Assembly (NCBI GenBank): GCA_964640195.1
Contig: CAZXIC010000011.1
Span: 1 to 33,979 of the forward strand
Direction: 5' to 3'
DNA length: 33,979 nucleotides
Origin: CAZXIC01 sp964640195
Lineage (GTDB): Archaea > Iainarchaeota > Iainarchaeia > Iainarchaeales > GCA-2688035
The notes under the pieces were generated by a model, which saw only the letters and a program-made list of their open reading frames with translations, had not been told where the DNA came from and ran no database searches. The first letter of the stretch is position 1. Each line of letters begins with the position of its first letter. A program made the position numbers and the translations under genes. Below, piece by piece: positions 15,463-23,010 of the stretch.

Positions 15463-16216
15463 CCTGCCTCACCTTAATACCCTGCGCTGCGAGCCCTGAC
15501 TTAATCTCGCGGATTGAAAGCGTGTTGTAGTGGAGAACTGAGGCAACTGCAGCTGCATCAACGCCTGTTTCCTTAAAGCAGGTTGCAATGTCCTGGACGC
15601 TGCCCGCGCCACCGCTTGCTATCACAGGGATTGAAACAACCTCTGCCACGCTTTTTGTCAGCTCAAGGTCAAAGCCCTTTTGGGTTCCCTCAGTGTCAAT
15701 GGAGGTAAGCAAAATCTCGCCCGCACCAAGCTCTTCTGCCTTTTTCGCCCACTCTATTGCGTCAAGCCCTGTCCTTTCCCTGCCGTTGTCTGTATATGCT
15801 TCCCATTTCTCGCCGAGCTTCTTTGCCTCTATTGACGCAACGATGCACTGGCAGCCGAACACCCTGGAAGCCTCCCTTACAAAATCAGGGTTCTTGGTTA
15901 TTGCAGTGTTCATCGCAACCTTGTCTGCGCCTGCCTTTAGGAAGCACCTGATGTCATCAATAGTCCTTACGCCGCCGCCAACAGTAAGCGGGATAAAGAG
16001 GTTGTCAGATGCATTGTTCACGATGTCAAGAAGGTTCTGCCTCCTGTAAAGGCTTGCCACAATGTCCATGTAAACGATTTCATCCGCTCCTTCTGCATAG
16101 TATTTTTCAGCTAACTCACCCGGCTTTCCGACAACTCTAAGGCACTCCAAATGCACGCCCTTAATCACGTTTGGACCCTTGATGTCAAGCCTTGCAATAA
16201 CCCTAACTTTCTTCAA
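15455..16216 (-). CDS. HisF-like cyclase/ammonia-channel subunit
   Basis: A 253-residue HisF-family TIM barrel. The first catalytic Asp (D11 in ARLDIKG) is kept. The position of the second catalytic residue of imidazole glycerol-phosphate synthase (Asp in AIDAKR of standard HisF) is Glu130 here (SIEAKK). The loop usually read as SIDRDGT is SIDTEGT, and the conserved PCLD is ARLD. Phosphate-binding GGG and ASGGAG motifs remain. These changes and the adjacent sugar amidotransferase suggest a paralogue for surface-sugar amidination. The start is a TTG directly after an in-frame TAA, so no longer start exists. Confidence 0.82.
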   Translation of the reverse strand: MKKVRVIARLDIKGPNVIKGVHLECLRVVGKPGELAEKYYAEGADEIVYMDIVASLYRRQNLLDIVNNASDNLFIPLTVGGGVRTIDDIRCFLKAGADKVAMNTAITKNPDFVREASRVFGCQCIVASIEAKKLGEKWEAYTDNGRERTGLDAIEWAKKAEELGAGEILLTSIDTEGTQKGFDLELTKSVAEVVSIPVIASGGAGSVQDIATCFKETGVDAAAVASVLHYNTLSIREIKSGLAAQGIKVRQDA

Positions 16217-16237
16217 TTAAACCACTCGTTTGCATGT

Positions 16238-16244
16238 TATAGGT
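16238..16244 (-). promoter_or_regulatory. Possible proximal TATA-like box for the hisF-like gene
   Basis: CCTATAA on the minus strand, centred about 25 nt before the TTG at 16216. It would give a leaderless mRNA. It competes with the stronger distal box at 16319-16330. Confidence 0.3.
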
Positions 16245-16248
16245 GCTT

Positions 16249-16296
16249 TTAGCCAAAAAACACTTGGCTTACGCCGAAAGCAATAGGACGGCTCAC
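16249..16296 (-). CDS. Candidate leaderless mini-ORF (15 codons) upstream of the hisF-like gene
   Basis: A GTG at 16296 begins MSRPIAFGVSQVFFG and stops with TAA at 16249. It lies 28-29 nt downstream of the palindromic box GCTTTATAAAGC (minus strand), the leaderless position. The final codons lie inside a small inverted repeat (AGCCAA 16251-16256, TTGGCT 16264-16269) that could form a hairpin in the leader. Low confidence on its own; listed because similar mini-ORFs lie at the same spacing in the leuA and tktN leaders. Confidence 0.2.
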   Translation of the reverse strand: MSRPIAFGVSQVFFG

Positions 16297-16318
16297 CCCA
16301 AAACAAGATATGATTCCA

Positions 16319-16330
16319 GCTTTATAAAGC
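16319..16330. promoter_or_regulatory. Perfect 12-bp palindrome containing a TATA core
   Basis: GCTTTATAAAGC lies between the divergent hisF-like gene and the small membrane protein gene. Being symmetric, it could serve as a TATA element in either direction or be an operator. On the plus side a better-placed box lies at 16354-16360. Confidence 0.35.
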
Positions 16331-16353
16331 GGTTTTGGTACAATCAGCAAAGA

Positions 16354-16360
16354 TTTAAAA
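16354..16360 (+). promoter_or_regulatory. TATA-like box for the small membrane protein gene
   Basis: TTTAAAA is centred 25-28 nt before the adjacent ATGs at 16382 and 16385. This supports one of them, rather than the upstream GTG at 16361, as the start. Confidence 0.45.
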
Positions 16361-16381
16361 GTGCGTGCTTTTCTTTTGTTT

Positions 16382-16666
16382 ATGATGATTGAGCTGCACC
16401 AAGTCAGGGATACGCTGCTCAGCGTTGACTGGGCGCTGCTTTCTTTTTTCCTGGTCAAGCTGACACCGTTTGAGCTTGTTTCAGGGAACATCTTGAAAAA
16501 CTTTGGCGGCGTTGCGCTTTTCGCTACTTTCATCATTCTCTTTGAATTGTTCGGGAAAGAGCTGATTTGGCGCCTTGTGGGAAAGCACCACAGGCTGTGG
16601 GAACAGACTGTTTTCCTTATTGCAATGCTGGCAGGCCTTGCTGTCCTATTCACGCTGTTCGGCTGA
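16382..16666 (+). CDS. Hypothetical small membrane protein, 94 residues
   Basis: Unrecognised. Two clear hydrophobic helices (GGVALFATFIILFELFG and TVFLIAMLAGLAVLFTLFG) flank a short basic loop (GKELIWRLVGKHHRL), and a weaker hydrophobic stretch lies near the N-terminus (WALLSFFLVKL). By the positive-inside rule the loop is probably cytoplasmic. A GTG at 16361 would add seven residues, but the TATA-like box ends at 16360, so that codon cannot be far inside the mRNA; I chose ATG 16382. It converges with the PspC-domain gene (17-nt gap), another membrane protein, but nothing links their roles. Confidence 0.7.
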   Translation: MMIELHQVRDTLLSVDWALLSFFLVKLTPFELVSGNILKNFGGVALFATFIILFELFGKELIWRLVGKHHRLWEQTVFLIAMLAGLAVLFTLFG

Positions 16667-16683
16667 CCAATGCGCCGGTTCAG

Positions 16684-17478
16684 CTAATTCCACTTGTGCG
16701 CCGGGTTGCGCGGGATTATTATCCATGCGATGATGTACGCAAGGATTCCTGCGCCCCAGAAAAGGGCTGCGATAACCCACAAAAGCCTTATTATGACCGG
16801 GTCAACGTTCAGGTACTCTGCAATGCCGCCGCACACGCCGCCCAGAATCTTGTCCTCTCCGCTTCTGTACAGCCTCTTGATTTTTGCTTTTGCAGGACTT
16901 TTTCTTTTCACCATTGGAAATACCTCCTTTTCCGCAGCACGAATTCCGCTGCGGGCAATCAAAAAAAGATAGCCAAGCGCAAGGAATAACAGGAAGAGGA
17001 AGATGAGGTTTGCTTTGATGAACAAAACCAAGCCGGCGAGCCATGAAAACCGCAGGCTGCTGTTCGCAATTCCGGCAAGGCTTGCAAAAACCCACAGCCA
17101 CACGGCAAAGCCAATTGCTTTCACAAGCGGCTGAAACAGCAAGTAAGGCCTAGGAGCGCACCTTCCAACATAAGAAGCAGCGGAAAAGAAAAGGAAAAGC
17201 AGGAAAAACAAGGCAAGGTTTTCAGCAAAAAACGCGCCAATGCGCTGCAGGAACAAGAAGCCTGTCAACACACCCAAAGAGTTGAGCAGCCATATTACAA
17301 GGACAAGCACTATCAGGCTGAGAATGCTTGAGAGCACAGGCCCAATAACACCAAAACCAGCGTCAAACCATAGCCTGCAATGCATTCCCTTGTGCTCCAT
17401 TCTCCTGCCGAGTGCTTCAAGCTCCTCGCCGAAGTCCTCAAAGCGCTGCTCCCAGTCATTCCCTGCCTTTCTCCTCAT
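16684..17478 (-). CDS. Membrane protein with C-terminal PspC domain
   Basis: 264 residues. A charged N-terminus (about 1-40, predicted helical, DWEQRFEDFGEELEALGRRME) is followed by several membrane helices (about 43-190). At the C-terminus is a PspC domain (about 205-260) with the signature LYRSGEDKILGGVCGG, IAEYLNVDP and a terminal hydrophobic helix ending IIIPRNP. PspC domains occur in envelope-stress membrane proteins in bacteria and in many archaeal proteins of unknown role. A TTG at 17484 is possible, but ATG 17478 is more likely. The gene lies 33 nt downstream of aroC on the same strand with no visible promoter, so it may be co-transcribed at the end of the aromatic operon. Confidence 0.8.
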   Translation of the reverse strand: MRRKAGNDWEQRFEDFGEELEALGRRMEHKGMHCRLWFDAGFGVIGPVLSSILSLIVLVLVIWLLNSLGVLTGFLFLQRIGAFFAENLALFFLLFLFFSAASYVGRCAPRPYLLFQPLVKAIGFAVWLWVFASLAGIANSSLRFSWLAGLVLFIKANLIFLFLLFLALGYLFLIARSGIRAAEKEVFPMVKRKSPAKAKIKRLYRSGEDKILGGVCGGIAEYLNVDPVIIRLLWVIAALFWGAGILAYIIAWIIIPRNPAHKWN

Positions 17479-17511
17479 TCTCAATCACACAACGCCATTA
17501 GTTGCAACCGC

Positions 17512-18585
17512 TCAACTCTTTTTCTTCCTTGCCTCTTGCACAGCTATCGCGTCCGCCAGCACTAAAGTAACCATTGCTTCTGCGACCGGCACAATTCTCG
17601 GGCAGATGCAGCTATCGTGCCTACCCTTAACCCTAATTTTCCTGTTCTTCCCCTTTGCGTCAACAGTGCTCTGCTCTACCGCAATTGACGCAGTGGGCTT
17701 TACAGCAATCCTTGCGACAATATCCTGGCCTGTTGAAATCCCGCCAAGGATGCCGCCAGCATTGTTGCTCTTGAATTTGATTTTTCCCTTGGAAGAAAAC
17801 ATTTCATCGTTGCACTCTTTTCCTGTCATGCCCGCAGCTGCAAAACCTGCGCCGAATTCAACGCCTTTTACTGCACCGATGCTCATCAAAGCCTTTGCCA
17901 TCTCTGCATCCAGCTTGCCGAAAACCGGTTCGCCAAGCCCGGCTGGAACATTTTTTGCAACTACCTCAACAATGCCGCCCAGGCTGTTTCCCACAGCCTT
18001 TGCTTTGAGCGCCAATGCTTCCATCTCTTTTGCCGCTGCCTTGTCAGGGCATCTCATTGGATTCCTCTCAATTTGCTTTTCATCGAATTCCTTTGCAGCC
18101 ACCTCTGCAACCTGCTTTGTGTAAGCAAGCACCTTAATCCCTTTCTTGTGCAGCAGCTTTTTCGCAATTGCCCCTGCCGCCACCCTTGACAGTGTTTCTC
18201 TCCCAGAAGCCCTGCCACCGCCCCTATAATCCCTGATGCCGTATTTCTTAAGGTAAGTATAGTCGGCCTGGCCGGGCCTGAACAAACCCTTTATTTTTTC
18301 ATAATCTCCTGGCTTTGTGTCCTTGTTCCAGACAATTAAGCAGATTGGGGTTCCAAGCGTTTTGCCCTGAAAAATTCCGCTCAGGATGTGCACCCTGTCC
18401 TTTTCCTTTCTTGTCGTTGTTACTCTGCTCTGCCCAGGCTTTCTTCTGTCCAATTCTTTCTGAATATCTGCTTCACTTATCTTAAGACCGACCTTTACTC
18501 CGTCAATCACTACTCCAACTGCCTTGCCGTGTGATTCGCCAAAGGTGATTGTCTGGAAGGATTTTCCGAAAACATTTCCGCTCAT
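17512..18585 (-). CDS. aroC: Chorismate synthase
   Basis: Eliminates phosphate from EPSP to give chorismate, using reduced FMN. 357 residues, typical of the family. The N-terminus has FGKSFQTITFGESHG, including the conserved GESHG. Further signatures are RPGQADYTYLKKYGIRDYRGGGRAS (shown in part: RDYRGGGRAS near 121-130) and the ISTGQDI segment. The ATG overlaps the aroE stop by 4 nt (ATGA). It is the last enzyme of the shikimate run aroA-K-D-E-C, followed only by the PspC-domain gene. Confidence 0.95.
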   Translation of the reverse strand: MSGNVFGKSFQTITFGESHGKAVGVVIDGVKVGLKISEADIQKELDRRKPGQSRVTTTRKEKDRVHILSGIFQGKTLGTPICLIVWNKDTKPGDYEKIKGLFRPGQADYTYLKKYGIRDYRGGGRASGRETLSRVAAGAIAKKLLHKKGIKVLAYTKQVAEVAAKEFDEKQIERNPMRCPDKAAAKEMEALALKAKAVGNSLGGIVEVVAKNVPAGLGEPVFGKLDAEMAKALMSIGAVKGVEFGAGFAAAGMTGKECNDEMFSSKGKIKFKSNNAGGILGGISTGQDIVARIAVKPTASIAVEQSTVDAKGKNRKIRVKGRHDSCICPRIVPVAEAMVTLVLADAIAVQEARKKKS

Positions 18586-19394
18586 TTTGCCAGCTCCCTT
18601 AAAACAACCTCGCGCATCAGCCCTTTCGGCGCCTGCTTCCCTGTCCAGAGCCAGATCTGCTCCGCGCCCTGCTCCACGAACATTTCAACCCCGCTTATTG
18701 TTTCGCAGCCTGCCTTTTTCGCATCATTCAGCAGCATTGTCTCAATCGGGTTGTAAACTACATCAAAAACGAGCAAACCGCTTTTTAACATACTCTTGGG
18801 AACAGGGCTTGCGTTCACCTTGGGGTGCATGCCGACAGGCGTTGCATTGATGAGAACGTGCGGCTTTGAGTCAGCGAGCTTTTCCAGCTGGGCGTAAGAG
18901 CAGCCAACAGCGGCTGCAAGCGATTTTGCCCTCCTGAAATCCAGGTCAAAGATGGTTGTAATTGCTTTTTCATCCTGCAGCGCAAAGGCGATTGCCCTGC
19001 CTACCCCGCCAGCGCCAACCAGTGAAACCTTTTTTCCTTTCAAATCAATTTTTGCCTTTAGCGACTTTATCGCTGCTGCAGCATCAGTGTTGTATCCTAC
19101 CAGCAACCCCTTTTCCGGCACAACCGTATTCACTGCGCCAATCTTGGCTGCAAGCCTGTCAACCCTGTCAAGGTGCTTCATTACGGTCTGCTTGTGCGGA
19201 ACCGTTACGCTGCATCCGCGGAAGCCCATTGCCTTCATTGCAGCAATTGCCGCCCTGAGGTCAGTTACATCAAATGCAAGGTAAACGCAGTTCATGCCGA
19301 GTTCCTGGAAGACTGCGTTATGCATCTGGGGGCTCATGCTGTGCTGCACAGGATGCCCGAGAAGGGCGAACAGCCTTGTTTTTGCGTCAATCAT
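18582..19394 (-). CDS. aroE: Shikimate dehydrogenase
   Basis: Reduces 3-dehydroshikimate to shikimate with NADPH. 270 residues. The substrate-binding SMSPQMHN motif is at 19-26, catalytic K68 in TVPHKQ and D104 in YNTDA. The Rossmann motif GAGGVGRA is followed by a second-strand FDLDFRRAK, whose Arg residues fit NADP preference. Both ends overlap neighbours by 4 nt (aroD upstream, aroC downstream), indicating translational coupling. Complete and unremarkable. Confidence 0.95.
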   Translation of the reverse strand: MIDAKTRLFALLGHPVQHSMSPQMHNAVFQELGMNCVYLAFDVTDLRAAIAAMKAMGFRGCSVTVPHKQTVMKHLDRVDRLAAKIGAVNTVVPEKGLLVGYNTDAAAAIKSLKAKIDLKGKKVSLVGAGGVGRAIAFALQDEKAITTIFDLDFRRAKSLAAAVGCSYAQLEKLADSKPHVLINATPVGMHPKVNASPVPKSMLKSGLLVFDVVYNPIETMLLNDAKKAGCETISGVEMFVEQGAEQIWLWTGKQAPKGLMREVVLRELAK

Positions 19395-20053
19395 TTCGCC
19401 AGCCCCTTCCGCATTTCCTCAACCCCAAGCTGCCCTTCCGCACTTTCCTTCCCTTTCCCAAGGGAAGCGAAGGTAAGCATTGCCCCTGCTTTAATGCAGC
19501 GAATCCTGCTTTTTATTCCTTTCGGTCCCATGCAGAACGCAATCATGGGCTTGCCCAAAGGCTTTGCAGCGTGCAGCAGTGCAAGGATTGTCTCATTGTC
19601 TCTCTGTGTGTTTGCAAAGGTTACCACTTTCAGCACATCACACTGCAGGGCAGCCATTTCAGCAAGCAGTTGCATGAGTTGCTGCAGGGCAGGCGTTTCC
19701 TCGAAGTCGTGATGTGAAACAATAAGCTTCGTGTTCCCCTTGTTCCTGGAAAAATCCTCAATAAAGCCCCGGTCTGAGTCAAAGTCAAGGTCAATGAAAG
19801 CAGCGCCAAGCTCAACCGCTTTCCTGAGCAGGAACATCCTCTCTGTTTGCTCTACTGCTGCGCCGAAGTTCTTGTCCCTGTATGTAACTATGACAGGCTT
19901 TTTGCAATGCTGCATCAGCTCCCGCAGGACTGTTTCATTCACTTCCTTCAGAAAATCAAGCCTTAACTCAATAAAGTCTGCCTTTTTGTTCGCATCCTTA
20001 ATGTCCTTAAGCGCTTCTTCCAGCGTTGCAGCAGTTATAGGCACAGCAATCAT
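19391..20053 (-). CDS. aroD: 3-dehydroquinate dehydratase, type I
   Basis: Dehydrates 3-dehydroquinate through a Schiff base. 220 residues, the short archaeal type I length. The catalytic His is H115 in SHHDFEETP and the Schiff-base Lys is K142 in VLKVVTFANT. FIELRLDFL (27-35) and the C-terminal GAMLTFASLGKGKESAEGQL also match the family. Coupled to aroK and aroE by ATGA overlaps. Confidence 0.93.
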   Translation of the reverse strand: MIAVPITAATLEEALKDIKDANKKADFIELRLDFLKEVNETVLRELMQHCKKPVIVTYRDKNFGAAVEQTERMFLLRKAVELGAAFIDLDFDSDRGFIEDFSRNKGNTKLIVSHHDFEETPALQQLMQLLAEMAALQCDVLKVVTFANTQRDNETILALLHAAKPLGKPMIAFCMGPKGIKSRIRCIKAGAMLTFASLGKGKESAEGQLGVEEMRKGLAK

Positions 20054-20571
20054 TTCAGCTCACCTTTCCCTTTCAGGAATAAAATTATTTCATCAACATT
20101 CTCCTTGATTGATTTTGACGTAGTGTCTGAAACAAAGTCAGCCAAAGAATTGTAAGTCGGATTCCTTTTGGCAAGCATGAATTTTATTTCCTCAAACTCG
20201 CTGCCGATGCCTGTCAAAGCAGGCCTATGCCTATCGCCTTTTATTCTTTTGTAAATAACTTCGGGGCTGCACTCAAGCAATACGACAATGCCTGAAGCTT
20301 TCAAAGCCTCTGCGTTCTCCTTCCGCATGGGTGCGCCGCCGCCTGTTGCAACAACACGGCCTTCATTTGCAGAGGCTTCTTTTATAGCCTCTGATTCAAT
20401 AGCCCTGAAACGCGGCTCGCCATGTTTTTCAAATATTTCCTGGATGGGCATGCCTGCCTTTTCCTCTATCAGCCTATCTGTGTCAATGAACTGCATGCCA
20501 AGCCTTTCTGCAAGCGCCCTACCTACAGCGTTCTTGCCGGTTCCCCTGTAGCCAATCAAGAATATGTTCAA
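20050..20571 (-). CDS. aroK: Shikimate kinase, bacterial AroK type
   Basis: Phosphorylates shikimate at the 3-position. The 173-residue protein is a P-loop NMP-kinase-like enzyme of the bacterial AroK family, not the GHMP-family kinase most archaea use. Shikimate-binding IDTDRLIEE (D30, D32), the EPRFRAIES region, ATGGGAP and the lid RHRPAL are present. The Walker A motif reads GYRGTGKN (7-14), with Asn where nearly all members have Ser or Thr that helps hold Mg2+. The start is a TTG sharing a 4-nt TTGA overlap with the aroA stop; no ATG fits better. The rest of the fold is intact, so an active enzyme is likely, but this should be tested. Confidence 0.88.
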   Translation of the reverse strand: MNIFLIGYRGTGKNAVGRALAERLGMQFIDTDRLIEEKAGMPIQEIFEKHGEPRFRAIESEAIKEASANEGRVVATGGGAPMRKENAEALKASGIVVLLECSPEVIYKRIKGDRHRPALTGIGSEFEEIKFMLAKRNPTYNSLADFVSDTTSKSIKENVDEIILFLKGKGELK

Positions 20572-21842
20572 GCCAATCCCCCCAAGCTGTTCAGCCTTTC
20601 AAAGAAATCAGGGAAGCTCTTTCCAACGCATTCCTGCCCCTTGATTTTTATGCCGGGAACGACAAGCCCTGCAACAGCAAAGCTCATAGCCATCCTATGG
20701 TCGTTGTATGTTTCAACCTCTGCGCCGTGCAGCGCGCCAGCGCTTCCCTCCACTTCCAGGGAATCGCCTCCAACCTTGGCATCAGCGCCGATTCTGCGCA
20801 GCTCAGCAACTGTTGCGTTAAGCCTGTCACATTCTTTGTAGCGCAGGTGCCCTATGTTCTTTATCTTTGTCTTTCCATCTGCAAACGCTGCAACAACCGC
20901 AAGCACCGGAACAATATCGGGGCTGTCGCTTAAGTCTGCCTCAACTGCCTTTAGGGAGGCCCCCTCTACAACAACAGCACCACTGCTTCTCTTGACTTTG
21001 CAGCCCATTCTTTCAAGCAGGTCAACAAAAACAGTGTCAGCCTGCTTTGAATCATGCCTGAGGTTCTTCACTTTTACCTTGCCGCCTGTTGCAGCCGCGG
21101 CTGCAAAGAAATAGGCTGCATTGCTGTAATCACCCTCAACCCTGTAGCGCTTTCCCTTGTAGCCCTGCCCTGCTGCAACGAAAAACCGCTTGTAATTCCT
21201 GTTCTCTGCCTTCACGCCAAACTGCTGCATCATGTCAAGCGTAATGTCAATATAGGGCCGGCTTCTCACTGCGCCTGCTGCCTCGATTTCAACGTTCTCT
21301 TTTGCATACGGCGCTGACAAAAGAATTGAACTGAAGTACTGGCTGCTTGTGCTGCCTTTAAGAACGGCTTTCCCTCCCCTGAAGGTTCCACCTGAAACAG
21401 AAATCGGGAAGCTGCTGCCTTTGTTAACAGGCTCCAGGGCAACGCCAAGCATTTTCAATGCATCAACAAGGTCATTGACAGGCCTTTCACCAACCCTCTT
21501 GCTGCCGGTAACCGTAACCTTTCCCGGCGGGCAAAGGGCTGCAATAGGCAGCAGGAAACGCGCGGCAACGCCACTGTTTCCTGCAAAAAGCTTTTTTTTT
21601 GGGAGCTGCAGCTTTCCGGCCGTGCCTTCAACAGCCACCCTCTCCTTCTTAACATCAAAAACAGCGCCAAGCACTGCCAGGGCATCCACTGTAACCAGCT
21701 GATCCTCTGCAAGCAGGGGCTTGGCAATTTCGCTTTTTCCATCTGCAAGCGCTGCAATAAACAGAGCCCTTAGCGTGTGCGCCTTTGATGGCGGTGCCTC
21801 AACAGAAGCGTTAAGCTGCTTAACAGGCCTTATTTCAATCAT
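20568..21842 (-). CDS. aroA: 3-phosphoshikimate 1-carboxyvinyltransferase (EPSP synthase)
   Basis: Transfers enolpyruvyl from PEP to shikimate-3-phosphate. 424 residues from ATG 21842. Signatures: PPSKAHTLRALF (17-28) with K20 and R25, GNSGVAARFLLP, the STSSQYFSS phosphate loop, RYKECDRL and YNDHRMAMSFAVAG. In the first motif, Ala21 takes the place of the Ser in the common SKS form, which contacts substrate in E. coli AroA; some other lineages share this change. A GTG at 21851 is an alternative start and lies at leaderless distance from a box at 21874-21881. Placed 91 nt after pheA and the first of five overlapping genes. Confidence 0.93.
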   Translation of the reverse strand: MIEIRPVKQLNASVEAPPSKAHTLRALFIAALADGKSEIAKPLLAEDQLVTVDALAVLGAVFDVKKERVAVEGTAGKLQLPKKKLFAGNSGVAARFLLPIAALCPPGKVTVTGSKRVGERPVNDLVDALKMLGVALEPVNKGSSFPISVSGGTFRGGKAVLKGSTSSQYFSSILLSAPYAKENVEIEAAGAVRSRPYIDITLDMMQQFGVKAENRNYKRFFVAAGQGYKGKRYRVEGDYSNAAYFFAAAAATGGKVKVKNLRHDSKQADTVFVDLLERMGCKVKRSSGAVVVEGASLKAVEADLSDSPDIVPVLAVVAAFADGKTKIKNIGHLRYKECDRLNATVAELRRIGADAKVGGDSLEVEGSAGALHGAEVETYNDHRMAMSFAVAGLVVPGIKIKGQECVGKSFPDFFERLNSLGGLA

Positions 21843-21873
21843 TTTGCCCACGTCCGTCCATTGGCTGCACTGG

Positions 21874-21881
21874 CTTAATTT
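21874..21881 (-). promoter_or_regulatory. Possible TATA-like box for the aroA-K-D-E-C run
   Basis: AAATTAAG on the minus strand, 27 nt before a GTG at 21851 and 36 nt before the ATG at 21842. It could allow aroA-K-D-E-C to be transcribed separately from the upstream genes. Confidence 0.35.
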
Positions 21882-21893
21882 GGCTGCTGTAGG

Positions 21894-21927
21894 GGCAGCT
21901 GCTTTTGCACAACACAGCCTAGCTGCC
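21894..21927 (-). repeat. 7-bp inverted repeat between pheA and aroA
   Basis: GGCAGCT (21894-21900) and AGCTGCC (21921-21927) are perfect reverse complements with a 20-nt loop. They sit between the pheA stop and the possible aroA promoter. The structure could form a hairpin after pheA, either as an mRNA-stabilising or processing element or as part of termination; no T-run follows. Confidence 0.3.
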
Positions 21928-21933
21928 AGCCGC

Positions 21934-23004
21934 TCACCCGCTTACTGAAACCTCTTCCGGATAGCTGCCCAGGACCTTTACGAACAGGCAGTGCTGTTCC
22001 AGTTCAGCCAGTGCTTTTTTCACTTTTTCATCTTCCTTAAAGCCCTCGAAGTCAACAAAGAAAATAACCTCCCACAGCTTCTTCCTGCTCGGTCTTGACT
22101 CAATCTTGGTCATGTTGATTCCGTGCCTTTCAAAAGGCTGCAGTGCCCTGAACAACGCGCCTGCCCTGTGCTTTACGCTGAACATTATGCTTGTCTTGTC
22201 CTTTCCACTCATGCTATTCTGCTCTTTGCCGATTACAAGGAAGCGCGTAACATTGGCTGCAGCATCCTCAAGATTCCTTGCAACAATACCCAGGTTGAAT
22301 TCCTTTGCCGCAAGCCCTGATGCAACAGCCGCGCTGTTCCTGTGCAGTGCGGCAAGCTCTGCTGCCCTTGCAGTGCTGCTTGCCTCAACAAACTCTGCTT
22401 TTGGCAGGTTCTTTGCCAGCCATCGCCTGCATTGCGCAAGAGCCTGCGGATGCGAGTAAACAGTCTTTATCTTTTGCAGGGAACTGCGTGAAAGCAGGTG
22501 GTGCCTTACGTCAGTTACTATCTCAGAAACAATGTTCAGGCTGCTGTCCATGAACATGTCAAGCGTATGGCTTACTGTGCCTTCGATGCTGTTCTCTACC
22601 GGAACAACGCCGTAGTCTGCCTCGCCCTTCTCAACAGAGCTGAAAACAGATTCTATGCTGTCACGTGCAGCGAGCTGCACTGTTGAACCGAATTTCTTTA
22701 ATGCTGCCATGTGCGTAAAGGTTGTCTTCGGTCCAAGGTATGAAACCACCAAGGGCTTTTCTGCAGCCCTGCACGCAGCGATAATCTCACTGAAAATGCC
22801 TTTTAGTGAGGCAGCCGGCAGCTTTCCCCTCTTTTTAAGCAGCCTGTCCAATACTATAGCTTCTCTTGCAGGGACAAAAACAAGCTTGCTGTTCGCTTTC
22901 TTCTCCCTTCCAATTGCCTCAGCAAGATGCAGCCTCTGCTGCAGCAGCGAGAGTATTTTATCGTCAACTGCATCAATACGCTTCCTTATTTTATCCAAAT
23001 GCAA
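21934..23004 (-). CDS. pheA: Bifunctional chorismate mutase/prephenate dehydratase
   Basis: Converts chorismate to prephenate and then phenylpyruvate. 356 residues in three parts: AroQ-type chorismate mutase (1-83, helical, with IRKRIDAVDDKILSLLQQR), prephenate dehydratase (about 87-265; YLGPKTTFTHMAA, ENSIEGTVSHT and the catalytic TRF in NVTRFLVI) and a C-terminal ACT domain (about 272-350) with GALF and ESRP, the usual phenylalanine-binding motifs. Feedback inhibition by phenylalanine is therefore likely. The start appears to be a TTG 6 nt after the DHQ synthase stop; no ATG is available nearby. No tyrosine or tryptophan branch genes are in the window. Confidence 0.94.
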   Translation of the reverse strand: MHLDKIRKRIDAVDDKILSLLQQRLHLAEAIGREKKANSKLVFVPAREAIVLDRLLKKRGKLPAASLKGIFSEIIAACRAAEKPLVVSYLGPKTTFTHMAALKKFGSTVQLAARDSIESVFSSVEKGEADYGVVPVENSIEGTVSHTLDMFMDSSLNIVSEIVTDVRHHLLSRSSLQKIKTVYSHPQALAQCRRWLAKNLPKAEFVEASSTARAAELAALHRNSAAVASGLAAKEFNLGIVARNLEDAAANVTRFLVIGKEQNSMSGKDKTSIMFSVKHRAGALFRALQPFERHGINMTKIESRPSRKKLWEVIFFVDFEGFKEDEKVKKALAELEQHCLFVKVLGSYPEEVSVSG

Positions 23005-23010
23005 GAGAAA

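Noticed and set aside
14797..16216. Annotating the HisH/HisF pair as histidine biosynthesis
   Set aside because: No other his genes are present, the pair is fused in context to a sugar amidotransferase, and HisF lacks the second catalytic Asp.
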